From assembly GCA_032334055.1 (NCBI GenBank), contig JAUOZS010000001.1, forward strand, positions 620,001 through 684,000: a stretch of DNA of 64,000 bases, given 5' to 3'. Positions 43,997-51,969 of this stretch are shown here, one piece after another; within the stretch, counting starts at the first letter, position 1, and every line of letters begins with the position of its first letter. Under the pieces are notes generated by a model that was given only the letters and a program-made list of their open reading frames with translations, had not been told where the DNA came from and ran no database searches. The stretch comes from Selenomonadales bacterium 4137-cl (GTDB lineage Bacteria; Bacillota; Negativicutes; Sporomusales; UBA7701). The translations under genes and the position numbers were made by a program.

Positions 43997-45003
43997 GGAC
44001 CTATGGCAAGCGTTTGATTCGTGGGGCTGCGGACAAAGCGACAAAACAGGCTGCGGAAAGCCGGGATGCGGTGCTGTGGGACATCCTGCTTACAGAGCAG
44101 GTTTGCCGCTGCAAGATCCAAGGCTCGAGTGAACTGATTATTGCCCGCTTTCCGCAGAACTGGGCGACTGTGCCGGAGTGGGCGAAGCCAGGACAGGCGG
44201 TGCGGATCGCCCATCGCGGCGGCATCCGGGGCTACATTGAAGTGGTGGGTTTCGGCAGGGCCATACCGACGCCGGTTAGCGGCAGCGCGACACCGACACC
44301 GAGTACGCCGGACAATGCCATCTTGGAGGGCTGCTTGATAAAGGCAATTCCCCAGAATCCTGGGATGAGCGTTTATATTACTACAGGACGGGCGAGGTTT
44401 AATGGTGTGGAATACACGGTTCCGGCGGTAGCTATGGCGGCTGGCAGCGCTTTAAAAATGAACATGGGCATCGCTATGGGCGAAGCGGCTGGGGTGTTCA
44501 GTATTTCAGCGCCGAGCGCGGGGCAGTTCCGCTACGACCTGTTCAGCCTTTCTCCTTCACTGGTTGTCACCAAGACTGCCGGAGCGGCGTTCACTACAGT
44601 CGAAAGCAAGCCGGCGCTTCCCAGTGGCCATTTGCCGATAGGCTATTTGCTTGTGCGAGGGGGACAGACAGTCATTGCAGCCGCCGATATCGGCCAGATT
44701 TGGTCAGTGCCGGTGCCGGCATCTATTGCCACAACCGCAACCGACAACGGTATTGCCTGGAGCATCGTGGCCAGCGTGAAAGACCAGTACGGCAATGCCA
44801 TTACCACTTCCTTGGGCTGGAACCTGGCAGCCGCCATCGCCAGCGGTGACGGCAGCATAACGCCGGCCAGCGGCAATACGGGAAGCGGCAGCAGTTTAAC
44901 CTTCACCTATACCGAAGGCACTGCCGGGACGCTGGTCATCATCGAGATTACTCTTACCCAGGGCGAGTACTATGCCTATGGGCAGGCACTCATCAAACTG
45001 TAA
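43993..45003 (+). CDS. Baseplate/tail protein with Ig-like C-terminus
   Basis: A 336-residue protein. The N-terminal 95 residues (KRLIRGAADKATKQAAESRD, AVLWDILLTEQVCRCKIQGS, VRIAHRGGIRGYIEVVG) form a small tail domain. A Ser/Pro/Thr linker and a middle domain follow (GMSVYITTGRARFNGVEYTV). A C-terminal Big_1/invasin-like Ig domain has SIVASVKDQYGNAITTSLGW and TFTYTEGTAG. The ATG at 43993 overlaps the upstream stop (ATGA). Adhesion to the cell surface is inferred. Confidence 0.72.
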   Translation: MRTYGKRLIRGAADKATKQAAESRDAVLWDILLTEQVCRCKIQGSSELIIARFPQNWATVPEWAKPGQAVRIAHRGGIRGYIEVVGFGRAIPTPVSGSATPTPSTPDNAILEGCLIKAIPQNPGMSVYITTGRARFNGVEYTVPAVAMAAGSALKMNMGIAMGEAAGVFSISAPSAGQFRYDLFSLSPSLVVTKTAGAAFTTVESKPALPSGHLPIGYLLVRGGQTVIAAADIGQIWSVPVPASIATTATDNGIAWSIVASVKDQYGNAITTSLGWNLAAAIASGDGSITPASGNTGSGSSLTFTYTEGTAGTLVIIEITLTQGEYYAYGQALIKL

Positions 45004-45015
45004 GGAGGAGATGAA

Positions 45016-45654
45016 ATGGGGGCCAATTTTCATACGGCATATGCGGATGGAACGACGATCTTTGCGGCGTCCTCAATGGAGTCGCCGCTTTCGGACTTGG
45101 ACCGGGCCATTTCCTATGCCAAGAACGTCATTGTCCACTCTGACGGGGTTATCAATTACTCTTCGGCCAGCGGGCAACTCACATGGAACGGAACACTGCG
45201 GATTTTATTTGTCCGCGCTGACGGCCAGCTGATTCAAAATGCCGTTGCCGCGGGCGGCGTCACGCTCAGCGACAATCAGATGGCGTATGCGGATCTGTCG
45301 GAAACAAATGACGCGGCGGTTACTGTGTATGCGGCAACCTTGACCACTGCTGCAGCCAGCACAACGAAAGCCTATAACCGGCTGGTGCTGGGGTATCGCA
45401 ATACAGCCAGTGATGCCTTTTATCCTGTGGGTGTGAAGCTGCCGGTCAATCCTTCCGCAGTCGGCTTTTTTGGTTCGGTTCCGGTAACGAAAACAACGGT
45501 AACCCTGGGCAATACCGACAATGAGATCGGCGGGCTAGCCATCAGCGCGACTTATTCGCAGGCGGAGGTGCAGGCGCTGCGGGATAAATGCGAGGAACTG
45601 GCCGATGATGTGCGGGCGCTTAAAGCGGCGCTAAGCAGCTATGGTTTAGTGTAA
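45016..45654 (+). CDS. Tail fibre-like protein with C-terminal coiled coil
   Basis: A 212-residue protein: NFHTAYADGTTIFAASSMES, a beta-rich middle (INYSSASGQLTWNGTLRILF, VRADGQLIQNAVAAGGVTL, YNRLVLGYRNTASDAFYPVG) and a terminal heptad helix (YSQAEVQALRDKCEELADDV, RALKAALSSYG) that should trimerise. It sits between the tail tip genes and holin, where short fibres or chaperones are found. Family unknown. Confidence 0.65.
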   Translation: MGANFHTAYADGTTIFAASSMESPLSDLDRAISYAKNVIVHSDGVINYSSASGQLTWNGTLRILFVRADGQLIQNAVAAGGVTLSDNQMAYADLSETNDAAVTVYAATLTTAAASTTKAYNRLVLGYRNTASDAFYPVGVKLPVNPSAVGFFGSVPVTKTTVTLGNTDNEIGGLAISATYSQAEVQALRDKCEELADDVRALKAALSSYGLV

Positions 45655-45669
45655 AAAGGGGGCTGAGAA

Positions 45670-46101
45670 ATGCTTGAGTACACACAAATAGAGCTGCGCA
45701 TCATGGCCTTGTTTTCAGCCATAGGCGCAGCTTTTTCCTTTCTTGTCGGCGGTGTCGACAAGCTGATTACGGCGCTTTTGGTTTTTGTTGTGCTTGATTA
45801 TGTGACAGGGTTAATCGCTGCGTGGAAGACGGCAACGCTCGACAGTAAAAAAGGCTTTGAGGGGATAAAGCGCAAGGTTGTTATGTTGGTGATCGTCATT
45901 ATGGCCCACTGGATTGATGCGAGCATTTTTGGCATCAGCACCTGCCGGTCCATGGTGATCTTTGCGTATCTGGGCAATGAAGGCTTGAGCATCATTGAAA
46001 ATTTAGACCGCATGGGGTATAGCGAGTATATTCCCGCTCTTATTCGGGAGAAGCTTGTGCAGCTAAGACAAGAAAAAGAGTCCTTAAACGACCGGAAGTA
46101 G
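45670..46101 (+). CDS. Phage holin, phi LC3/TcdE-type (Phage_holin_4)
   Basis: A 143-residue membrane protein of the bacteriophage holin 4 / toxin-secretion holin family. Three hydrophobic segments are visible: LFSAIGAAFSFLVGG, LITALLVFVVLDYVTGLIAA (with the conserved DY-TG) and VVMLVIVIMAHWID. GFEGIKRKV and YLGNEGLSIIENL are family marks. It makes the lesion that lets the amidase reach peptidoglycan. The ATG follows GGGGGCTGAG. Confidence 0.92.
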   Translation: MLEYTQIELRIMALFSAIGAAFSFLVGGVDKLITALLVFVVLDYVTGLIAAWKTATLDSKKGFEGIKRKVVMLVIVIMAHWIDASIFGISTCRSMVIFAYLGNEGLSIIENLDRMGYSEYIPALIREKLVQLRQEKESLNDRK

Positions 46102-46137
46102 TTTTCTTTCGGATTACGCTGAAATGGGGGACAGAGT

Positions 46138-46722
46138 ATGAAAGTAGTCATTGATCCAGGCCATGCTGGCCGAAACATTGATCCCGGCGCGGTGCATGCG
46201 GCAACAGGCTTGCAGGAGGCGGATGTCGCGTTGATTATTTCGCGGCTGGTAGAAAATTATTTGCTTGCGGTAGGGTATGAGGTGAAACTGACCCGAACCG
46301 GCTGGGAACAAGCAGAAACAGACGATTTAGGCTATCGGACGACTCTGGCGAATGACTGGGGCGCCGATATTTTTATTTCACTTCATTGCAATAGCGCAGC
46401 GAACCAGAGCGCGGAAGGCTATGAGGTTTGGACTTCGCCGGGGGATACGCAGGGGGACAAACTTGCGACGTGCATATATGGCCAAATTGCAGGGGAGTTT
46501 TCCGACCGGGCAGGGAGAACAGATTACTTTGACGGCGATCCCGATAAAGAGTCCCGCTTCTATGTATTGGTTCATACCGATGCTCCCGCCTGTCTGGTGG
46601 AAATGGCATTCATTTCTAATGATGAGGAAGCCGCGTTGCTGGCAGATTCAGCTTGGCGGGACCGGTATGCTAGAGCAATAGCGCGGGGAGTGACTGATTA
46701 CGCAGCGACGCTGGGGGGATGA
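46138..46722 (+). CDS. N-acetylmuramoyl-L-alanine amidase (endolysin)
   Basis: A 194-residue Amidase_3 enzyme without a wall-binding domain or signal peptide. The zinc site is visible: His in VIDPGHAG (about residue 9), Glu in LQEADVAL, His in ISLHCNSAAN (about 83), and the catalytic Glu in CLVEMAFISND (about 164). It cleaves the amide between MurNAc and the stem peptide once the holin opens the membrane. Direct neighbours are the holin upstream and a spanin-like protein downstream. Confidence 0.93.
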   Translation: MKVVIDPGHAGRNIDPGAVHAATGLQEADVALIISRLVENYLLAVGYEVKLTRTGWEQAETDDLGYRTTLANDWGADIFISLHCNSAANQSAEGYEVWTSPGDTQGDKLATCIYGQIAGEFSDRAGRTDYFDGDPDKESRFYVLVHTDAPACLVEMAFISNDEEAALLADSAWRDRYARAIARGVTDYAATLGG

Positions 46723-46725
46723 GGT

Positions 46726-47355
46726 ATGATCCAGGTATTCCAAGCTTGGGGAGCGGCCTTTAAGCAAAATAAGTGGCTGATGATACTGCTTGTTCTTTTC
46801 CTGATAGCTTGCGCAATGCTTTTCTGGCTTTGGCAGCGTGCCCAGCAGGCAGAGGAAAAGTACCGGCAAGCTGTGGTGTTGCAGCAGGAGCAACTGGAGC
46901 AGGCTCAGGAGCTTGGCAAAGCCCTTGATATCTCACAAATTAACGCTAAGGAACTGCAGGCGGCTTATGACGAACTGAAAACTAAGCCGCCTGTTGCCAG
47001 TTTTACCGTAAAAGCGCCTTCTCTGGAGGTTGCGGCTGAGCAGGTGGCGGAGAGAATCAACAAACAGGATGCGACCTTGCCGCCTGCCGCGCTGGAAAAA
47101 ACCGACCGGACAGCAGTGGTCAAAAACGATAAGGACTACAAGGTGGACGTGCTGAAGATTAACCTGGACAAGTCGTGGGAGCTTTCCACAGGGGTAGGTA
47201 GCCACCGGGGCGATGCCTATATACCGATTGGGGTGCAGCGAAACTATGCTTCTAATAAAGCTGTGGCGGCAGAAGTGCATCTGGTGCCGGAGGAACTGGC
47301 AAGGGGAAAAATAAAGACCTCCGGCTGGGAGATCAGGCATGTGTGGCGGTTTTGA
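46726..47355 (+). CDS. Membrane-anchored coiled-coil protein, possible spanin-like
   Basis: A 209-residue protein with one N-terminal membrane segment (about 16-38: WLMILLVLFLIACAMLFWLW), a coiled coil to about 95 (QQAEEKYRQAVVLQQEQLEQ), and a C-terminal soluble domain. Topology and place after the endolysin resemble an i-spanin, which would suit a diderm host with an outer membrane. No small lipoprotein partner was found in it or beside it, so the role is tentative. Confidence 0.65.
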   Translation: MIQVFQAWGAAFKQNKWLMILLVLFLIACAMLFWLWQRAQQAEEKYRQAVVLQQEQLEQAQELGKALDISQINAKELQAAYDELKTKPPVASFTVKAPSLEVAAEQVAERINKQDATLPPAALEKTDRTAVVKNDKDYKVDVLKINLDKSWELSTGVGSHRGDAYIPIGVQRNYASNKAVAAEVHLVPEELARGKIKTSGWEIRHVWRF

Positions 47356-47400
47356 CGGCTCTATTAACTTGACTTTGCATGGGTTCGGAGTGATGTATAG

Positions 47401-47411
47401 TACTGTAAATT
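47401..47411 (+). repeat. 11-base direct repeat, left copy, flanking the recombinases
   Basis: TACTGTAAATT occurs here, 20 bases before the first recombinase start, and again at 50030-50040, 33 bases after the second recombinase stop. The pair brackets both genes. A candidate -10 box (TATAGT) overlaps this copy. Confidence 0.5.
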
Positions 47412-47430
47412 GATAGAAGGGAGAAGGCTT

Positions 47431-48732
47431 ATGAGGGTCAAAATTATTGAACCGTTAAATGTAATTGAGTCAAAACGCAAGCGGGTCTGTGCCTATGCTC
47501 GCGTATCTACTGTAAGTGAAGCCCAAGGTGAGTCGCTGGAAAACCAAACCACCTATTACCGGAACCTGATTGAAGCCAATCCGGAATATGAGTATATTGG
47601 CGTTTTTGCCGATCAAGGCATCACCGGCACCAAGGATGAGCGGCCAGAGTTTCAGAAGATGCTGAACCTGGCCAGAGAAGGGGAGATAGACCTAATCCTA
47701 ACGAAATCCATTTCCCGCTTTGCCCGAAATACGACGCTTGTGCTGGAGGTGGTCAGGAAGTTAAAGGATCTGGGGGTAGAAGTCGTTTTTGAAAAAGACA
47801 ATATTTCAACCTTTACTGGGGACGGTGAGTTAATGCTTACCGTCCTCTCTTCTTTTGCCCAAGAAGAAAGCAAAAGCGCCAGTGAAAACTTAAAGTGGCG
47901 GTACAGGCGAAAATTTGAGCAAGGTGAACTGGCTGTCAATGCCGCAAGGTTTTTGGGCTATGACAAAAACAAACATGGCGATCTCGTCATCAACCGAAGC
48001 CAGGCCGAAAGCGTGAAGCGAATTTTCACCGACTATATCGGCGGCAAAGGCACCTTTATCATTGCCAAAGAACTCAATGCCGAAGAGATGCTCACCGTTG
48101 CCGGTGGCAAGTGGCATTCCAGCACCGTATTGAACATCTTGAAAAACGAAAAATACAAAGGTGATGCCAAACTGCAAAAAACCTATAGCAAGGATCATCT
48201 CAGCAAAAAGAAGTGTGTCAATCATGGCGAAGTAGACAGCTTTTATATTGAGAATAACCATCCGCCAATTGTAAGCAAAGAAATCTGGGATGAAGCGCAA
48301 AGACAGATCGCTTTACGCGCTAAGGCCAAAGGCAATGTAGGGGAAACAAAAAATAAGTATCAGAACCGCTATCCGCTGACTGGGATGCTGCTGTGCAGTA
48401 AGTGCGGAGCACCTTTGCGCCGGAGGATTTGGAACAGCAAATATTCCTGCAAAAAAGTTGTGTGGCAATGCAGCACCTACATTAAAAACGGCAAAAACGC
48501 CTGCCACGGCACAGTGATTGACGATGCTGTAATTGCCAGAATGAATATACAAAGCGAAACCGTAGTCGAGGAGGTTGTGGAAGATGGCAAAAAATATTAC
48601 CGTTATACCAGCAAGGGTAAGTCGGACAAGCCTAGCGGAAAATCTGGAGCCGCAGAAAAAACGTGTAGCCGCGTACTGCCGGGTATCGACCGAGCAGGCC
48701 GAGCAGTTATCAAGCTACGAAGCCCAGGTTAA
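47431..48732 (+). CDS. Large serine recombinase 1
   Basis: A 433-residue serine recombinase. The catalytic domain begins VCAYARVSTVSEAQGESLEN, with the nucleophile Ser in ARVS near residue 20, then SISRFARNT and ELMLTVLSSFAQEESKS. A recombinase domain (about 155-260) and a zinc-ribbon (CSKCGAPLRRRI, then C pairs) follow. The ATG at 47431 is preferred to 47410. The last 149 bases overlap the second recombinase in another frame, so the final 50 or so residues (Lys/Ser/Arg-rich) are a tail shaped by the overlap. Likely function: integration, excision or both. Confidence 0.93.
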   Translation: MRVKIIEPLNVIESKRKRVCAYARVSTVSEAQGESLENQTTYYRNLIEANPEYEYIGVFADQGITGTKDERPEFQKMLNLAREGEIDLILTKSISRFARNTTLVLEVVRKLKDLGVEVVFEKDNISTFTGDGELMLTVLSSFAQEESKSASENLKWRYRRKFEQGELAVNAARFLGYDKNKHGDLVINRSQAESVKRIFTDYIGGKGTFIIAKELNAEEMLTVAGGKWHSSTVLNILKNEKYKGDAKLQKTYSKDHLSKKKCVNHGEVDSFYIENNHPPIVSKEIWDEAQRQIALRAKAKGNVGETKNKYQNRYPLTGMLLCSKCGAPLRRRIWNSKYSCKKVVWQCSTYIKNGKNACHGTVIDDAVIARMNIQSETVVEEVVEDGKKYYRYTSKGKSDKPSGKSGAAEKTCSRVLPGIDRAGRAVIKLRSPG

Positions 48733-49996
48733 TTATTACACTACTTATATTGAGGGGCATCCGGAGTATGAATGCGCCGGCATTTATGCCGACGAAGGCA
48801 TCAGCGGCACCAATACCAAAAAGCGTGAGCAGTTTAATCGAATGATAGAGGATTGTAAGGCCGGAAAAATCGATATGATCATAACGAAATCCATTTCACG
48901 GTTTGCCAGAAATACGCTCGACTGCCTAAACTTTGTAAGGCTGCTCAAGGATTTAGGTATCGGAGTCATTTTTGAGAAGGAAAATATTAATACCCTCGAT
49001 AGCAAAGGAGAAGTCTTGCTTTCGATTCTCAGTTCGCTCGCGCAAGATGAGTCGCGGTCAATCTCGGAAAATTCGACCTGGGGCATCAGAAGGCGTTTTG
49101 AGCAAGGCAAGCTGCATATCAACCACACTAAGTTTTTAGGCTATGACAAAGATAAAGACGGCAACCTTATTGTCAATGAAAGGCAGGCAAAAGTCGTTAA
49201 ACGCATATACAAGGAATTCCTTGACGGAAAAGGAGCCAACCGGATCGCAAGAGACTTGGAATTGGGCGGCGTATTAAACTGGCATGGCAAAGCAAAATGG
49301 TATGAAGGTAGCATCCGGAAAATGCTTACCAATGAAAAATATAAAGGCGATGCTTTATTGCAGAAAACCTATACCGTTGATTTCTTGAACAAAAAACGAG
49401 CAGATAACACTGGCCAGGTACCACAGTATTATGTGGAAGACAGCCATCCGGCGATTATAGATAAAGAGATGTGGGAAGCAGTACAGCTTGAGATGGAACG
49501 CAGACGAAACTTCGCGCTAAAGTATGACATTCAGAAGCTTGAATACGCGACAACTAGTAACCCCTTTGCAGGCAGAGTCATCTGCGGTTCTTGTGGTCAA
49601 ATTCTTGGCAGAAAGGTATGGAATTCTACCGACGAAAGGCTCAGAAGGATTATCTGGCGATGCAACGGCAAATATGTTGAGAAGGGAAAGAAAGGGTGCG
49701 ATAGCTGGCATATTGACGATAGGGTTTTGTACCAGGCGTTTATCCACGTGTTTAACGCGATGGTGGAAAACAAGGACTATTTTCTGGCTAAGTGGCAGGA
49801 ACGGCTGGCAAGCGACAACGCGCTGATGCGGTATAAGGCGAAACAGTTTATGGGGATATTCACGGAAGCCGTGGAGATAGACAGGTTTAATGTAGATTTG
49901 TATTTTGCACTGGTGGAGAAGATCACGGTTTATGATAGCGGCATATTGGTTGTGAGTTTGCTTGGCGGGACTGATATTGAGTGCGAAATTGAATAG
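48584..49996 (+). CDS. Large serine recombinase 2
   Basis: A 470-residue serine recombinase: VAAYCRVSTEQAEQLSSYEA (Ser in CRVS near residue 34), SISRFARNTLDCLNFVRLL, ILSSLAQDESRSISENSTWG, a recombinase domain and the zinc ribbon VICGSCGQILGRKV..CNGKYVEKGKKGC. The ATG at 48584 lies inside the first recombinase gene after GAGGAGGTT. It is related to recombinase 1 but clearly divergent, so the pair may act as a heteromer or have separate sites. Confidence 0.93.
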   Translation: MAKNITVIPARVSRTSLAENLEPQKKRVAAYCRVSTEQAEQLSSYEAQVNYYTTYIEGHPEYECAGIYADEGISGTNTKKREQFNRMIEDCKAGKIDMIITKSISRFARNTLDCLNFVRLLKDLGIGVIFEKENINTLDSKGEVLLSILSSLAQDESRSISENSTWGIRRRFEQGKLHINHTKFLGYDKDKDGNLIVNERQAKVVKRIYKEFLDGKGANRIARDLELGGVLNWHGKAKWYEGSIRKMLTNEKYKGDALLQKTYTVDFLNKKRADNTGQVPQYYVEDSHPAIIDKEMWEAVQLEMERRRNFALKYDIQKLEYATTSNPFAGRVICGSCGQILGRKVWNSTDERLRRIIWRCNGKYVEKGKKGCDSWHIDDRVLYQAFIHVFNAMVENKDYFLAKWQERLASDNALMRYKAKQFMGIFTEAVEIDRFNVDLYFALVEKITVYDSGILVVSLLGGTDIECEIE

Positions 49997-50029
49997 AGGG
50001 AAAAAATAAGCCGGTTGGGGTAGTAGAAA

Positions 50030-50040
50030 TACTGTAAATT
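50030..50040 (+). repeat. 11-base direct repeat, right copy, flanking the recombinases
   Basis: TACTGTAAATT identical to 47401-47411. A related inverted TTACAGTAATT occurs at 50469-50479 in the regulator intergenic region. It could be part of an attachment or recombinase-binding site; it lies at the presumed right edge of the prophage. Confidence 0.5.
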
Positions 50041-50065
50041 AAAACCGACCACATTATGGCCGGTT
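50036..50065 (-). terminator. Terminator for the leftward XRE gene
   Basis: Read on the minus strand, AACCGGCCA (50065-50057) pairs with TGGTCGGTT (50051-50043; 8 of 9 pairs Watson-Crick, one G-T) and a T-rich tract follows. It fits the gene at 50114-50416. Confidence 0.65.
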
Positions 50066-50113
50066 ACATATCGGACTAGATATTTGACTTTCTTACAAAG
50101 AAGAGCCGCTATG

Positions 50114-50416
50114 TCAACTTTTCATCCGTTCTAAGAATAACTGCAAAGCTTCTCTCTGGCCGGGAGTTAAGGTCTTGGCAATGCGGACCAGTTGCTTGAT
50201 ATCTATCGGGAGCTCGGTTGCCTCATCAGAAAAGAAATCACTCAGGCTGATACCTAAACCGTCACATATTTTGCTTATCGAATCAACGGTTGGCTGTTTT
50301 TCGCCTAATTCTATTTGCCGCACAAAACCTTGTGATAATCCTGAGATAGTTGCGAGTTTATTAGTGCTATACCCTTTTGTTTCACGTAGTTCAATAATTC
50401 GTTTTGCGATGTCCAT
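50114..50416 (-). CDS. XRE-family repressor-like regulator
   Basis: A 100-residue protein. The N-terminal Cro/C1 HTH (about 5-60: IAKRIIELRETKGYSTNKLA, TISGLSQGFVRQIELGEKQP) is followed by a short helical tail (ELPIDIKQLVRIAKTLTPGQ). The start is ATG at 50416 with AAGGTGG upstream; the longer frame runs into the promoter. It is divergent from another XRE gene, with a symmetric operator array between them, like a cI/cro or SinR-type switch. Confidence 0.85.
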   Translation of the reverse strand: MDIAKRIIELRETKGYSTNKLATISGLSQGFVRQIELGEKQPTVDSISKICDGLGISLSDFFSDEATELPIDIKQLVRIAKTLTPGQREALQLFLERMKS

Positions 50417-50436
50417 TTTCAACCACCTTAAAAATA

Positions 50437-50520
50437 ATTCTATAGTAATAATATAACACACAATTTCTTACAGTAATTAACATCATAGTATTGACTAATC
50501 AATACTATAGAATTAACATA
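50437..50520. promoter_or_regulatory. Divergent promoters and operator array
   Basis: The 12-base AATTCTATAGTA (50437-50448) recurs perfectly inverted as TACTATAGAATT (50504-50515). A second perfect dyad ATAGTATTGA-ctaa-TCAATACTAT covers 50486-50509. The rightward promoter TTGACT (50492-50497), 17 bases, TAACAT (50515-50520) overlaps both. On the minus strand TTACTG-17-TATTAT fits a leftward promoter. This is the layout of a two-repressor switch. Confidence 0.75.
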
Positions 50521-50539
50521 TAAAACAAGGGGGATCAAA

Positions 50540-50764
50540 ATGACGCTTGAAGAATTGCGGGTGGCGAGAAACATGTCCCAGCAGCAACTTGCGAAAGCAA
50601 CGGGATTAACCCAAGGTTATATTTCCGCACTTGAGCGAGGTGCAAAGAAGAATCCGGGTCAGGTAGTGGTAAAGAAGCTAGCAATTGCTCTTGATGTCTC
50701 AACCGACGTGATTTTGGGATTATTTCCTGATACATTCGTCAACGGCGTAAAGGAGAGCAAATAA
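50540..50764 (+). CDS. Small XRE/Cro-like regulator
   Basis: A 74-residue, single HTH protein: MTLEELRVARNMSQQQLAKA, TGLTQGYISALERGAKKNPG, then VVVKKLAIALDVSTDVILGL. It is a Cro-like partner of the divergent repressor. A GGGGG ribosome site lies about 8 bases before the ATG. The next gene (GGDEF) starts 24 bases downstream and may be co-transcribed. Confidence 0.85.
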   Translation: MTLEELRVARNMSQQQLAKATGLTQGYISALERGAKKNPGQVVVKKLAIALDVSTDVILGLFPDTFVNGVKESK

Positions 50765-50788
50765 ATTATCGTGCAGAGAGGTATTTAA

Positions 50789-51457
50789 ATGCTTGGCAAC
50801 TATCGTTATGCTTCCTTGGCATTGGGAGGATTTGGGGCGATAACTAGCGCTACAGGCTTTTATTTGGATACGGTTTGTCCTATTACCTTTAATTGGCTAG
50901 TGTGGCTGGGGATCGGCATTCTCTTCTGTTTGAGCGGCTATATGGCCGGCAGCTTGATTGAAAAGCTGGATTTAAGCTCTCATACCGATTATCTGACAGG
51001 GCTATGGAACAGGAGATATTTCTATTTAAGGCTGAACGAGGAGAAGGCACGGTCGGTTAGAAAAAAGACGCCGCAATGTGTTGCAATGGTTGACGCAGAC
51101 GATTTTAAAGCAATAAACGACACGTATGGTCACGTTGCAGGAGATGCGCTATTGTCCGACCTCGCGGCGGTTTTGAAGAAAAACACCAGGGGTACGGACA
51201 TTGTCGTTAGATGGGGCGGCGATGAGTTCGTGATCCTTTTTTCGGAGGCTTCACTGGGAGAAGCTCTTGAGGTTATGGAGAGGATACGCCACGCGGTCGA
51301 GGCTAAATATAGTTCTTCCTATAGTCTTACCATAAGCACAGGAATCATATTACTGGAACCGGGCCATGACATAACAGACCTGCTTATCAAAGCGGATCAA
51401 GCCTTGTACAAGGCTAAAAAACAAAAAAATTCGGTCATTAAGCTGGCCGAATTGTAG
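50789..51457 (+). CDS. Membrane-anchored diguanylate cyclase (GGDEF)
   Basis: A 222-residue protein. Two N-terminal hydrophobic segments (about 8-24 and 33-55) are followed by a GGDEF domain from DYLTGLWNRRYF to the C-terminus. The active-site motif RWGGDEFVILF is intact, and DADDFKAINDTYGHVAGD is the metal/GTP-binding part. It should make cyclic di-GMP. An RxxD inhibitory site is not obvious. A diguanylate cyclase beside phage-type regulators is unusual; it may be host DNA right of the prophage. Confidence 0.9.
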   Translation: MLGNYRYASLALGGFGAITSATGFYLDTVCPITFNWLVWLGIGILFCLSGYMAGSLIEKLDLSSHTDYLTGLWNRRYFYLRLNEEKARSVRKKTPQCVAMVDADDFKAINDTYGHVAGDALLSDLAAVLKKNTRGTDIVVRWGGDEFVILFSEASLGEALEVMERIRHAVEAKYSSSYSLTISTGIILLEPGHDITDLLIKADQALYKAKKQKNSVIKLAEL

Positions 51458-51468
51458 AGAGGTTAATT

Positions 51469-51657
51469 TTGCGTAAATCGGCGGAATACAAACAAAGAGA
51501 AAACGAGATATGCGATAAGATTCGTGAAATATCTGATGAAGTTGATCAGCTTGTTAAGACGGGGAAAGACGCTACTGAAGCCCTTCAGCGGCTTGAAGCG
51601 GCTTTGCGAGAGTTTGAGCAATTTAGGCGTGGGAAAGCGACAGGCTGGTACTACTGA
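51469..51657 (+). CDS. Small coiled-coil protein (62 aa)
   Basis: It starts with TTG at 51469 after GAGAGG. The whole 62-residue protein is a charged helix (RENEICDKIREISDEVDQLV, TEALQRLEAALREFEQFRRG). Length and charge recall Spo0E-like phosphatases, but the SQELD-type motif is absent. It follows the GGDEF gene by 11 bases, which suggests co-expression. Function unknown. Confidence 0.5.
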   Translation: MRKSAEYKQRENEICDKIREISDEVDQLVKTGKDATEALQRLEAALREFEQFRRGKATGWYY

Positions 51658-51969
51658 TGTGGATAAAGCTGGTGGACAGAAAACGGATACTGGAGATAAG
51701 CCTGTAGGGAGCTTTGGCTATCATCCTGATAATCATATTAGATGCTATTGGTATGGAGCTTGATCTATGAGGGTATCGGTATAAGCTCACTCTGATCATA
51801 CCTTTACTATTGACTCGCAATTGATGAAAGACGGATAATACGACGATAGTCACCCGTGTGCACATATTGCATTTTTAACATAAGCTTAACATACTGCGTA
51901 TTGATGGTTTAGGTAAAATGTCGTTTAATATATTCATAAATGCAAATATGATAATGGAGTGATAAAAGA
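51658..51969. other. Intergenic region before the arsenate reductase genes
   Basis: AT-rich, with no ORF that has a ribosome site and a recognisable product. A short frame ends in a hydrophobic run (AIILIIILDA) broken by a stop, perhaps a gene remnant. The last 80 bases before 51970 contain AT-rich TTTAATATATTCATAAATGC, a likely promoter/ArsR-type operator area. No boundary repeat was identified. Confidence 0.4.

Larger units (their letters stand above)
3366..50100. mobile_element. Integrated siphophage-type prophage (approximate limits)
   Basis: A contiguous module order typical of HK97-like siphophages of clostridia runs from regulation and replication through packaging, head, tail and lysis to integration-type recombinases. 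Nearly all genes read rightward, many with 4-base overlaps. The left limit is placed after the rlmD terminator and the right limit after the second serine recombinase. The attachment core was not resolved: no direct repeat longer than about 7 bases was found by eye between the two edges. Defects that may make it non-inducible are a frameshifted helicase (17600-18968) and an IS in the tail chaperone gene (34542-36333). Confidence 0.85.

Noticed and set aside
51524..51763. 79-codon ORF after the GGDEF gene
   Set aside because: Overlaps the small coiled-coil ORF in another frame and has no ribosome site.
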